NCBI GenBank assembly: GCA_002496485.1 | Contig: DAJW01000139.1 | Span: forward strand, 1 to 5,400 | Direction: 5' to 3' | DNA length: 5,400 nucleotides | Origin: Euryarchaeota archaeon UBA36 | Lineage (GTDB): Archaea > Thermoplasmatota > Poseidoniia > Poseidoniales > Thalassarchaeaceae | In this document: positions 1-5,400 of the stretch, in pieces | Layout: each line of letters starts with the position of its first letter | Numbering within the stretch: the first letter of the stretch is position 1 | Translations under genes and position numbers: made by a program | The notes under the pieces: generated by a model | What the model saw: only the letters and a program-made list of their open reading frames with translations | The model's database searches: none | Told to the model about the DNA's origin: nothing

Positions 1-2
1 AT

Positions 3-458
3 ATGATTCCTCGACCCTTTGATTCTACTGAAGATAAACTATTATTCTTACAGGAGAATATGGTAAACTTTGTCAATCAATATAATTTACCTATCATAGA
101 AACATCATTAGTCGTGTCAAAATATCTTCGAATATTGACTCAGTCACTAACAGATGAAGCGGACAAAAATAATGAAAGCATACCATCTGAGATTCTAAAT
201 CCCGTACCAATTGAACAAAACGAATTACATACATCAATTTCAGAATTTCCTCTTGATACTCTATTAAACCAGGTAGATAATGAAAGAATGGATATATTTG
301 ATACAATTATTAGAACAATCATCAATGGCTCAGAATTAAACTTCACTGATGCAATTCTTCTTCTAAGAGATTGGGAATCAATAATTAGAAAACAGCTAGC
401 AAATGCTACAAGTCCCGGGCATCTATTTAGTCCAGTCGAATTACCCGATGATTTCTAA
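3..458 (+). CDS. Unrecognised, mostly helical protein (start uncertain, may be 5'-partial)
   Basis: I do not recognise this family. The visible protein is 151 residues, soluble, with no signal peptide or membrane segment. Two helix-rich parts (about residues 8-55 and 95-135) flank a polar, proline-containing linker (about 56-80). The C-terminal half carries a pattern of spaced hydrophobics ending in a conserved-looking LLLRDWESIIRK stretch, and the tail is acidic and proline-containing (ELPDDF). The ATG at 3 is usable, but only two bases precede it, so the gene may begin before the window; a second in-frame ATG is at position 60. Its last 18 bases overlap the end of the opposite-strand membrane protein gene. 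It is AT-rich like its neighbours. That it is a real gene rests on length, ordinary composition and lack of a better frame; no function is proposed. Confidence 0.65.
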   Translation: MIPRPFDSTEDKLLFLQENMVNFVNQYNLPIIETSLVVSKYLRILTQSLTDEADKNNESIPSEILNPVPIEQNELHTSISEFPLDTLLNQVDNERMDIFDTIIRTIINGSELNFTDAILLLRDWESIIRKQLANATSPGHLFSPVELPDDF

Positions 459-791
459 ATTCTCTTGAGTCTCAGCAGTTGCAACAATCCCACTAGAAAT
501 CCAAACAGCATCAATAATTGACCAGATGTACAAAACTGGCCATAATACAATAGAAACTATTAGTGGAAATTGAATAATAAACCAATCAAACGCTTTACTA
601 TGTTCTCGATTAAAATGTTGACCAAGATAAAGAAAAGGAACTAATGATAACATAATAGTGAACCAAGGTCTGACTGCCCCCCATGGGCCAACACCACCAC
701 TTAGTTCAGTCCATATTAGAGAAAGTACACCAAGAGATGTAGATTGTTCATCATCCTCAACTTCAAGCTCTACTACATACTCTTCCTTCAC
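441..791 (-). CDS. Small tryptophan-rich two-helix membrane protein
   Basis: This is a 116-residue membrane protein. An acidic N-terminal tail (residues 1-17, with EEYVVELEVEDDEQ) is followed by a Gly/Trp stretch, a first hydrophobic segment at about 39-57 and a second, longer one at about 68-95 that ends in VLYIWSIIDAVW. The second segment and its W-x-I-I-D-A ending resemble TM2-domain or DUF5683-like two-helix proteins, which is a pattern impression only. There are seven Trp in 116 residues. The start is a GTG at 791; an in-frame stop lies two codons upstream, so no earlier start is possible, and the ATG at 798 is in another frame. The gene lies downstream of the UPF0201 gene on the same strand with a 96-base gap, so it may have its own promoter. 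Its end overlaps the preceding plus-strand gene by 18 bases. Function unknown. Confidence 0.7.
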   Translation of the reverse strand: MKEEYVVELEVEDDEQSTSLGVLSLIWTELSGGVGPWGAVRPWFTIMLSLVPFLYLGQHFNREHSKAFDWFIIQFPLIVSIVLWPVLYIWSIIDAVWISSGIVATAETQENLEIIG

Positions 792-827
792 GGTTCATGG
801 TAGACAACCTTACTGATGAATTTGGCG

Positions 828-834
828 TATATTT
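828..834 (-). promoter_or_regulatory. Possible TATA box for the small membrane protein gene
   Basis: On the minus strand the intergenic region reads AAATATA, centred about 40 bases before the GTG start. If it were an archaeal TATA element, transcription would begin roughly 25 bases downstream and leave a leader of about 14 bases. There is no convincing BRE, and the region is AT-rich enough to give such matches by chance. Confidence 0.25.
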
Positions 835-866
835 GATAAGATATTGATATTAATTTAGTGAATGGA

Positions 867-882
867 ATTTTATAATTTTATA
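867..882 (-). repeat. Tandem 8-base TATA-like repeat (TATAAAAT twice on the minus strand)
   Basis: Two exact adjacent copies of ATTTTATA occur on the plus strand, reading TATAAAAT TATAAAAT on the minus strand, just 5 bases past the stop of the UPF0201 gene. A degenerate third copy (GAATTTTA) runs into that stop codon. They look like strong TATA motifs but lie about 76 bases before the next minus-strand start, so a promoter here would give a leader of about 50 bases. On the minus strand the element is mixed A/T, not a run of T, so it is a poor terminator. It may be chance low-complexity DNA. Confidence 0.35.
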
Positions 883-887
883 GAATT

Positions 888-1379
888 TTAAACATTTTCA
901 AACCATTCTTGGGGTTCTCCATCCGATTTCATTGTTAATTCATCTCCAAAACTCCTAGGAATACTATTTCTCCCATCGTGCCAAGTCTGCTGTTCGAACC
1001 ATTTACCTAATCCTTGTTTACTAATGGAAATATCAATTGTTCCACCTAGTATTCTTTCTTCTAGTACAAATGATACCTTTTCGGATAAAGCTGATTGTCG
1101 AGAAATTGAAAAGCTCGTTTTATCATTTTCAAGATTAATTGTCATCGCATCAAATGCCGTATCTAGTATCTTTTGCTCTCTCAATTTTTCAAAAAATAAT
1201 TCTACTGAATCTATTTCGCCAACAAGAACAAAATCATCCCTCGTTGATGGAAATTTCTCTTCCTCATACGAGTTTTTATCGCCCATCCAAGTCGGAAAAA
1301 ATATCCTAATCGCTTCCTCTATTTTGTCAATCATTTCAAATGATTTTACTTCCGTAGAGATTTTTATCGATAATTCCAT
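888..1379 (-). CDS. UPF0201 (DUF54) family probable RNA-binding protein
   Basis: The 163-residue product matches the archaeal UPF0201 family (Pfam RNA_binding, PF01877), whose fold is related to that of ribosomal protein L5; the precise role is not established. Visible family features are the N-terminal beta-alpha unit (ELSIKISTEV, then an amphipathic helix with AIRIFFP), the signature LREQKILDTAFDAM at about 66-79, TSFSISRQSAL at about 88-98, then VSFVLEE and LGGTIDISI at about 102-119, and a Trp at 127 in the position of the usual terminal W-x-x-x-T region. Compared with typical members of roughly 140 residues, it has a charged insertion at about 31-48 and a tail of about 30 residues rich in Gly, Asp and Glu. 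Start is the ATG at 1379. It is divergent from the zinc-ribbon membrane protein gene, with 91 bases between the two starts. Family assignment is from remembered motifs, without a search. Confidence 0.85.
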   Translation of the reverse strand: MELSIKISTEVKSFEMIDKIEEAIRIFFPTWMGDKNSYEEEKFPSTRDDFVLVGEIDSVELFFEKLREQKILDTAFDAMTINLENDKTSFSISRQSALSEKVSFVLEERILGGTIDISISKQGLGKWFEQQTWHDGRNSIPRSFGDELTMKSDGEPQEWFENV

Positions 1380-1414
1380 GTTTCTCGGATGATATAACTA
1401 GTCATGATTTCTTT

Positions 1415-1424
1415 GATAAATAAT
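1415..1424 (+). promoter_or_regulatory. Possible TATA box for the zinc-ribbon/dnaJ unit
   Basis: GATAAATAAT lies about 50 bases before the ATG at 1471. Initiation about 25 bases downstream would give a leader of roughly 25 bases containing the hairpin at 1451-1466. On the opposite strand a TTATAT motif near 1393-1398 is only 14-19 bases from the UPF0201 start, too close for a usual archaeal promoter. The assignment is tentative. Confidence 0.3.
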
Positions 1425-1466
1425 ACGAAAATAAGGAATATTTGAAACCTTTTCGTAGAGACGAAA
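1425..1466 (+). promoter_or_regulatory. Three-part dyad: two mutually exclusive short stems before the zinc-ribbon gene start
   Basis: ACGAAAA (1425-1431) is complementary to TTTTCGT (1450-1456), and the last six bases of that block, TTTCGT (1451-1456), are also complementary to ACGAAA (1461-1466) across an AGAG tetraloop. The central block can therefore pair left (7 bp, 18-base loop) or right (6 bp, 4-base loop), but not both. The right-hand stem ends four bases before the ATG at 1471. It could be a DNA operator dyad or a leader hairpin affecting initiation, but the stems are short and AT-rich, so chance is possible. Confidence 0.35.
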
Positions 1467-1470
1467 TATC

Positions 1471-2181
1471 ATGAGTGAACGTTCTACTCCGATTGCTCTA
1501 TCACTTCTTTTCTTACCTAGTCTATGTTTAGTGGCCATCAGAATTTCTATTCCACCATTCAGTGAAGCCTTGACAAACGAACCATCTACCGAAATTCTGC
1601 TTCATATTATTGTATTATTAATTGGAATCTTTCTTCTTTGGAAGTATATTTCTAAAAATGATCATGAGGTATTACGCTCTAAAGCTATATCAAAACTAAG
1701 CAAAGTATACAAACAAGAGGATAAGGGTCTATGGGATGATAACGATTCAATAATTAGGAAGCTGGAATTACAGGCATACTCCGATATTAAAGGAAAAAAA
1801 GCATCTATAATTCGTAATAAAATGCATAGCACTTTAGGCGACATAAATAAAGAATCAAAGGAATTGAATCTAAATATCAATGAAACTAGAGACTTTGAGA
1901 TCTCAATCGACGGTATTGAAATTGAACAACAAGAGGAAAAAACAAATCAACCAGAAAAATCTTTCAAAACCCTTCTTACTTCCAAAATTGAAACATTAAT
2001 CAAAAGAACTGCACAACGCCGTCATGATAAAAATAAGGAAAATAATAGTAAATCAGAATTAATTTGGGATGTCCCTGAACCATCTAATTCAATTCAAAAT
2101 CATGAATTTTGTTCAAAATGCAACTCCATCAACCCTCCAAACACAAATTACTGCTCTTCTTGCGGTTCTTATATGTTCTAA
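1471..2181 (+). CDS. Two-helix membrane protein with C-terminal zinc ribbon, upstream of dnaJ
   Basis: The 236-residue protein has two hydrophobic segments (about 7-26 and 41-60) joined by a short Pro/Glu-containing loop, suggesting a hairpin anchor. A long charged, Lys/Glu/Asn-rich region (about 61-200) follows, probably largely helical in its first half and disordered later. The end is a zinc ribbon: C214-x2-C217-x10-C228-x2-C231, within the pattern FCSKCN...YCSSCGSYM typical of small treble-clef or zinc-ribbon tails. Both termini of the anchor are probably cytoplasmic, which would put the zinc ribbon in the cytoplasm; this follows from the paired helices and is inferred. Start is the ATG at 1471, close after a small hairpin. 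The dnaJ gene begins 46 bases after its stop on the same strand. I do not recognise a specific family, and a link to DnaJ is suggested only by position. Confidence 0.75.
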   Translation: MSERSTPIALSLLFLPSLCLVAIRISIPPFSEALTNEPSTEILLHIIVLLIGIFLLWKYISKNDHEVLRSKAISKLSKVYKQEDKGLWDDNDSIIRKLELQAYSDIKGKKASIIRNKMHSTLGDINKESKELNLNINETRDFEISIDGIEIEQQEEKTNQPEKSFKTLLTSKIETLIKRTAQRRHDKNKENNSKSELIWDVPEPSNSIQNHEFCSKCNSINPPNTNYCSSCGSYMF

Positions 2182-2198
2182 TGGGAACGATTGAAAGC

Positions 2199-2211
2199 AC
2201 TCGATATGAGT
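2199..2211 (+). promoter_or_regulatory. Small dyad upstream of dnaJ
   Basis: ACTC and GAGT form a 4-bp inverted repeat around GATAT in the 46-base gap between the zinc-ribbon gene and dnaJ. It ends 16 bases before the dnaJ ATG. No good TATA box with proper spacing is visible in the gap, which favours read-through from the upstream gene. The dyad is very short; it could be a minor operator, but probably is chance. Confidence 0.15.
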
Positions 2212-2227
2212 CCATGTACTGAAGCAT

Positions 2228-3370
2228 ATGGTGGCCAAACGAGATTACTATGAAATACTTGAATTGGAAAAGGACGCCACAGAGCAAGAAATTAAGAAAT
2301 CCTTCAGAAAATTAGCTAGGAAATATCATCCAGATAAGAACCCCGATAACCCTGAAGCAGAGAAAAAATTTAAGGAAATGCAAGAAGCATATGCAATATT
2401 ATCCAATCCCGAAGAACGAAGAAAATATGACATGTTTGGCCATAATAGGCCAGATGGTTCTCCGTTTGGTCCTGGCGGATTTCAAGGCGTGAATATTAGT
2501 TTCGATGAAATCTTTGGCGGCGGTTTCGATTCTATATTTAGTCAATTTTTTGGCTCTTCTCAGAAAAGAAATACTTCAGGTTCAGACCTACTATATCATC
2601 ACTCAGTTCCATTCATCACGGCAATGAACGGAAGTGACGAGGAAATTGAAATTGATGTTGATAAGAAATGCATTTCATGCGATGGCAATGGATCTAGTTC
2701 AATCGATGGATCTAGGATATGTCCGTCTTGCGATGGTCGTGGACAAATAGAAAAGATTTCTATGATCGGACCTTTTACTCAACGATCTAGACAAGAATGC
2801 CCCTCTTGTATTGGATCTGGTAGAATAATTACTAATCCTTGTGTAGATTGTAATGGCAATGGTAGGCTAAATCAACGCGTCAAAGTGAAATTTTCAATTC
2901 AACCAGGTATTAATTCAGGGACTAGATTGAGACTTAAGGGGCAAGGGGAAGCACCCAAACGAAATCAAGGTAGAAATGGAGATTTATTTGTAGAAATTGA
3001 TGTTGAACAACACAAATGGTTCGAAAGGGATGGTGCTGATTTGATTATGGCCCTTCCTTTGAGTTTTACAGATTTAGCATTAGGAAAAAAAATTACAATC
3101 CCCCATATAGATGGGAAAAAATTAGCAATCTCAATTCCAGCTAACTCAAAGCCAGGAGAAACAATTACTATTTCTTCAAGGGGCTTACCAGTGCCAATGA
3201 ATAACTCAGTGAGAGGGTCTGTAGTCATAGTTCTAAAGCTTGAAATGCCCAATAAATTTTCAAATACAATGAGGAAGAAATTAAAGCTAATCAGTAAAGA
3301 TTTAGATTCGGAATTATCTTCTATCGAAAATAGATTAGAAGAAGAATCAAAAAGAAGAAGGGCCAATTAG
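2228..3370 (+). CDS. dnaJ: Type I chaperone DnaJ (Hsp40)
   Basis: DnaJ stimulates the ATPase of DnaK (Hsp70) and delivers unfolded clients to it in the cytoplasm. All type I domains are present at the usual length (380 residues). The J domain covers about 5-70 with the essential HPD at 34-36. A short Gly/Phe region lies at about 71-110 ([20 protein letters not shown]). The zinc domain has four complete CxxCxGxG-type repeats: C148/C151, C165/C168, C191/C194 and C205/C208. Two client-binding beta domains follow at about 214-340 and a charged helical tail at 345-380 ends in KRRRAN. The ATG at 2228 places [11 protein letters not shown] as expected for the family. No dnaK or grpE is in the window, so those partners must be encoded elsewhere. 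The archaeal Hsp70 system is generally thought to have come from bacteria; nothing in the local composition suggests recent transfer. The 3' end is convergent with the next gene, two bases apart. Confidence 0.97.
   Translation: MVAKRDYYEILELEKDATEQEIKKSFRKLARKYHPDKNPDNPEAEKKFKEMQEAYAILSNPEERRKYDMFGHNRPDGSPFGPGGFQGVNISFDEIFGGGFDSIFSQFFGSSQKRNTSGSDLLYHHSVPFITAMNGSDEEIEIDVDKKCISCDGNGSSSIDGSRICPSCDGRGQIEKISMIGPFTQRSRQECPSCIGSGRIITNPCVDCNGNGRLNQRVKVKFSIQPGINSGTRLRLKGQGEAPKRNQGRNGDLFVEIDVEQHKWFERDGADLIMALPLSFTDLALGKKITIPHIDGKKLAISIPANSKPGETITISSRGLPVPMNNSVRGSVVIVLKLEMPNKFSNTMRKKLKLISKDLDSELSSIENRLEEESKRRRAN
3339..3362 (-). terminator. Possible U-rich terminator for the minus-strand membrane protein gene, inside dnaJ
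   Basis: Downstream of the minus-strand stop at 3373, the minus strand reads CTTCTTCTTTTTGATTCTTC and more, a pyrimidine-rich tract of the kind that ends archaeal transcripts. It is the complement of the dnaJ codons for the EEESKRRR tail. No hairpin is needed for archaeal termination. Function is inferred from composition and position only. Confidence 0.35.
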
Positions 3371-3400
3371 TATTATTCTTCTTCATTTTCTATATATTTA
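3371..3400 (+). terminator. Possible U-rich terminator for dnaJ, inside the convergent gene
   Basis: Immediately after the dnaJ stop, the plus strand reads TATTATTCTTCTTCATTTTC followed by a TATATATTTA stretch, largely T and C. This is a plausible archaeal U-rich terminator for dnaJ. It is the complement of the IENEEE tail codons of the convergent gene. There is no stem-loop. Function is inferred. Confidence 0.4.
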
Positions 3401-4461
3401 CTTATAACACCCGAAATAGACTCTCCCACTACCTTTCCGGAAATATTAATACTCAAGGCTTCAACTCCACTTTTTATTCGTATTTGTAAGATTAGTATTT
3501 TTCCAGATACTAGCTTTCCTAGAAATACTTCATCTTTACTAAACATAAAATCTGGATTAATTTTGAGTATAGTTATGTCTTCACCCTTAGGTGAGAATAA
3601 TTGTAATGCCGCCAATTCCCAGTCTTGTTTAGAAATTTTTATTCCAACTAATATTTCCTCGATTTTCTTTGTTATCTTCCAACATTTAATCTCAATTTGT
3701 TCGGTGTTATAACTCAAATCAGCTCTACCAAATTCTTTCTGTATTGAATTCCAAGCCCTATCCTTGTTTTTCAATAGGTAATCTTCCATTTTCACTCTCC
3801 CTTTTTTCTCATCATTCTCGCGATTAAATCTATCTCTCAATGCACCCAAAACCTTAATTTCATGAAATTCCATTTGTCTCTGTTTATTATTTGTAAAGAT
3901 TGAATTTTTATTCCAATAAATAACTATCATCAGCGGAGCAATTAACATCAAACCCACTAAAAAATAAAAATTTTTGAACATCCAAGACAAATCTTCAATT
4001 TTAATTTCTCCATGATTAATAATTTCAAAATTATATTCAATAATATTATCCGACCCACCTAACCTTTCTATCCTAATGGCATGTAGGCCCTTCTCAAGTA
4101 TAATTTCCCCATCCTTTATTGAATCCATAATTGACCATGTGGTCTGATTAATTTTCTGGATTTGGTAGTTCAGTGAATTATTAATCAAATTCTTTAATTC
4201 AATTATTGAACCATTATTGGCAGTAATTTCAATCAAAAAAACATCCACTGTATCATTACCACTTAATTCACCCGATAATGTAGAATTCTCTGCACTAAGT
4301 ACTGGCCAGATAGAAAAATTACCCTCTCCCTTCCAGTGTGTACTTGGGGCATCCTCATTTTCCATTATTATTTTACCATCATTTACATCTTGAGCAGTAA
4401 CTAAATTACCCAATAACAATAATAAAATCAACAAATTTATCATTGCCGAATGACATCTCAT
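3373..4461 (-). CDS. Secreted-domain, single-pass membrane protein of unknown family
   Basis: The 362-residue protein has an N-terminal signal peptide (hydrophobic core at about 8-19, LLILLLLLGNLVTAQ, likely cleavage near 23-25), an outside domain (about 25-160) of beta-strand character, one membrane helix (about 164-183, FYFLVGLMLIAPLMIVIYW) and a cytoplasmic part (about 184-362). The outside domain resembles PPC-like beta sandwiches in its strand-rich ending (GLHAIRIERLGG), an impression only. It carries six N-x-S/T sequons (N48, N59, N69, N83, N94, N105), while the inside part has one (N339). The inside part starts with a charged helical stretch and then appears beta-rich from about 240. 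The start at 4461 supplies an Arg before the hydrophobic core; Met7 at 4443 is an alternative. The gene is convergent with dnaJ and divergent from the ArcS-like gene. I do not recognise the family. Confidence 0.8.
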   Translation of the reverse strand: MRCHSAMINLLILLLLLGNLVTAQDVNDGKIIMENEDAPSTHWKGEGNFSIWPVLSAENSTLSGELSGNDTVDVFLIEITANNGSIIELKNLINNSLNYQIQKINQTTWSIMDSIKDGEIILEKGLHAIRIERLGGSDNIIEYNFEIINHGEIKIEDLSWMFKNFYFLVGLMLIAPLMIVIYWNKNSIFTNNKQRQMEFHEIKVLGALRDRFNRENDEKKGRVKMEDYLLKNKDRAWNSIQKEFGRADLSYNTEQIEIKCWKITKKIEEILVGIKISKQDWELAALQLFSPKGEDITILKINPDFMFSKDEVFLGKLVSGKILILQIRIKSGVEALSINISGKVVGESISGVISKYIENEEE

Positions 4462-4473
4462 ATTATCCGCAAG

Positions 4474-4482
4474 AGGTATAGT
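4474..4482. promoter_or_regulatory. Possible bidirectional TATA element in the divergent gap
   Basis: GTATAG (CTATAC on the other strand) sits in the 61-base gap between the two divergent starts. In the plus direction it is about 44 bases before the ATG at 4523, giving a leader of about 20 bases. In the minus direction it is only about 16 bases before the ATG at 4461 but about 35 before the alternative ATG at 4443, which would favour the shorter signal-peptide start. It is the only TATA-like motif in this gap. The call is tentative. Confidence 0.3.
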
Positions 4483-4522
4483 TCTTAGAATCCTTCAAGC
4501 GAAAGACTCTCTTGGAAAGATT

Positions 4523-5400
4523 ATGGATGAGAGGCCTGTTGGTCGAGATATCACATATAGGAATAGATTAGCCCGTTTATTCGCGCTAGGAGACCGTAAT
4601 AATCCTAAATCATGGACTCCCGGACTAGTACTATCCAAACAAGACAAAGAATTACCTATCTCCATCGCACCATTCAATTTCCATCGAAGCGGTGATAAAT
4701 TCCCTGCCAAACTACAAGTTTCAACTAGAGATAACTTATGTTTTCCATTCGACTCTTTAGATACATGGATATCTTCCGAGGGCTTAGTACTGCCGCCAAG
4801 TTTATCCGAATCAGATTCAGGAGAATTTGGGAAGGGCGTTGAATGCTTACCAATTTCATGGAATTCCCTAAACAATGATAATCATCTAGGGTCACTAAAT
4901 TATGATCCCTCAATAATTATCTTAGTAGATTCCCCTCAGTTAGCCAATATTCCGGGATTATTGGTGAAAGCCATTTTTGCAATTCGTACTAGATTTCCGT
5001 CATCATTACTTTGGACTCCTGGAATTGGCGGACCGGACAATTGTGCTCTATTATCCTGGTTTGGAGTAGATTTATTCGATCTCAGCCGCTCAAGAATGGC
5101 TAGCTACGGCAATATATTGTTAAGTGAATTAGGTCCAAGATATCCCGATAGTACATTAAATGAAAAATCAGATTTAGAAAGCCAGTATAATCATTGGATA
5201 AAATCTATTTCCGCTACTCGTTCAGCAATTCAACACAGTTCTCTCAGAGAATTAGCTGAGAGACAAAGTACATCTAGTGCCAAATCAGTTGAACATCTAA
5301 GACGCCATGATATTCTGATTAATAATACAAAAAATACTTTTTTGTTTTCCAGTGCAGTTACAAAAAATCGTAAACTCAGGTGCCATACTTTCGAGAGTCG
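4523..5400 (+). CDS. arcS: Archaeosine synthase ArcS-like protein, N-terminal part (runs off the window)
   Basis: ArcS (TgtA2) acts on tRNA carrying preQ0 at position 15 in the pathway to archaeosine, in many archaea together with the radical SAM partner RaSEA. The first 292 residues are visible and match its TGT-like N-terminal domain. An IIILVDSPQLANIPGLLVKA strand-helix unit precedes LWTPGIGGPDN (from residue 163) and ALLSWFGVDLFD, the most recognisable block. A later helical stretch, with SAIQHSSLRELAERQ and VEHLRRHD, corresponds to the family's LRE-x-x-E-x-R and LR-x-x-D region. No CxCxxC zinc motif is seen where TGT-fold proteins normally have one. The diagnostic PC-x3-KPY motif and the PUA domain would lie past the end. 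The ATG at 4523 is the only standard start, yet the frame is open back to 4454 and the preceding codons (ILQAKDSLGKI) look family-like. A distant TGT paralogue is the alternative. Confidence 0.7.
   Translation, partial: MDERPVGRDITYRNRLARLFALGDRNNPKSWTPGLVLSKQDKELPISIAPFNFHRSGDKFPAKLQVSTRDNLCFPFDSLDTWISSEGLVLPPSLSESDSGEFGKGVECLPISWNSLNNDNHLGSLNYDPSIIILVDSPQLANIPGLLVKAIFAIRTRFPSSLLWTPGIGGPDNCALLSWFGVDLFDLSRSRMASYGNILLSELGPRYPDSTLNEKSDLESQYNHWIKSISATRSAIQHSSLRELAERQSTSSAKSVEHLRRHDILINNTKNTFLFSSAVTKNRKLRCHTFES

Noticed and set aside
94..346. Two minus-strand open frames opposite the first gene
   Set aside because: They are short, overlap each other and the longer plus-strand gene, and show no family-like features.
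812..820. CTGATGA resembling a C box of a C/D guide RNA
   Set aside because: The first base does not fit RUGAUGA and no properly spaced D box or second pair is visible.
1024..1392. Plus-strand open frame opposite UPF0201
   Set aside because: It is the complement of a gene with recognisable UPF0201 motifs; its Ser/Ile-rich product is typical of an antisense shadow.
1662..1880. Minus-strand open frame within the zinc-ribbon membrane protein gene
   Set aside because: Antisense to a longer gene with clear membrane segments and a zinc ribbon.
2688..2715. Direct repeat ATGGATCTAG (2688-2697 and 2706-2715) in dnaJ
   Set aside because: It lies between the first two CxxCxGxG repeats and reflects similar Gly/Ser-coding; residue spacing of the zinc domain there is normal, so there is no sign of a recent insertion.
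2965..3366. Minus-strand open frame opposite the dnaJ 3' half
   Set aside because: It is the complement of the conserved DnaJ client-binding domains and has no independent support.
4514..4522. GGAAAG as a ribosome binding site for the ArcS-like gene
   Set aside because: It leaves only three bases to the ATG, too short for a functional Shine-Dalgarno site.
4495..4913. Two minus-strand open frames (4495-4875 and 4725-4913)
   Set aside because: They are antisense to the ArcS-like coding sequence, whose plus-strand frame carries family motifs and continues to the window end.
1..5400. CRISPR arrays, tRNA or rRNA genes, insertion sequences
   Set aside because: No regularly spaced repeats, cloverleaf-like stretches, transposase motifs or terminal inverted repeats were found by reading.

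Overview
The window looks like a piece of an AT-rich archaeal genome, most likely a planktonic member of Thermoplasmatota such as Marine Group II or III Euryarchaeota. The evidence for archaea is a UPF0201 (DUF54) family protein, a family essentially confined to archaea, and the N-terminal part of a protein that reads like archaeosine synthase ArcS. Weak TATA-like boxes, the absence of clear Shine-Dalgarno sites and several membrane proteins without recognisable families fit this. The exact lineage is an inference.

Layout, left to right. An unrecognised mostly helical protein (3-458, +) overlaps tail to tail with a small tryptophan-rich membrane protein (441-791, -). Upstream of the latter, on the same strand, lies the UPF0201 gene (888-1379, -). 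A 91-base divergent intergenic region with a small dyad just before the next start separates UPF0201 from a two-helix membrane protein with a C-terminal zinc ribbon (1471-2181, +). Dense on its heels follows a full-length type I DnaJ co-chaperone (2228-3370, +). DnaJ is convergent, with a 2-base gap, to a signal-peptide plus single-helix membrane protein (3373-4461, -). A 61-base divergent gap then leads to the ArcS-like gene (4523 to beyond the window end, +).

Functionally the window is mixed: protein folding (DnaJ), tRNA modification (ArcS), a probable RNA-binding protein (UPF0201) and four uncharacterised proteins, three of them membrane-associated. The only pairing that suggests a shared job is zinc-ribbon membrane protein plus DnaJ, because of short spacing and orientation. 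I see no mobile element, CRISPR array, tRNA or rRNA. No clear new multi-gene system is visible. The most useful leads are the zinc-ribbon/DnaJ pair, the ArcS that appears to lack a CxCxxC zinc motif and an obvious start at its probable homologous N-terminus, and the convergent gene pair whose purine-rich tails give each other's U-rich ends.
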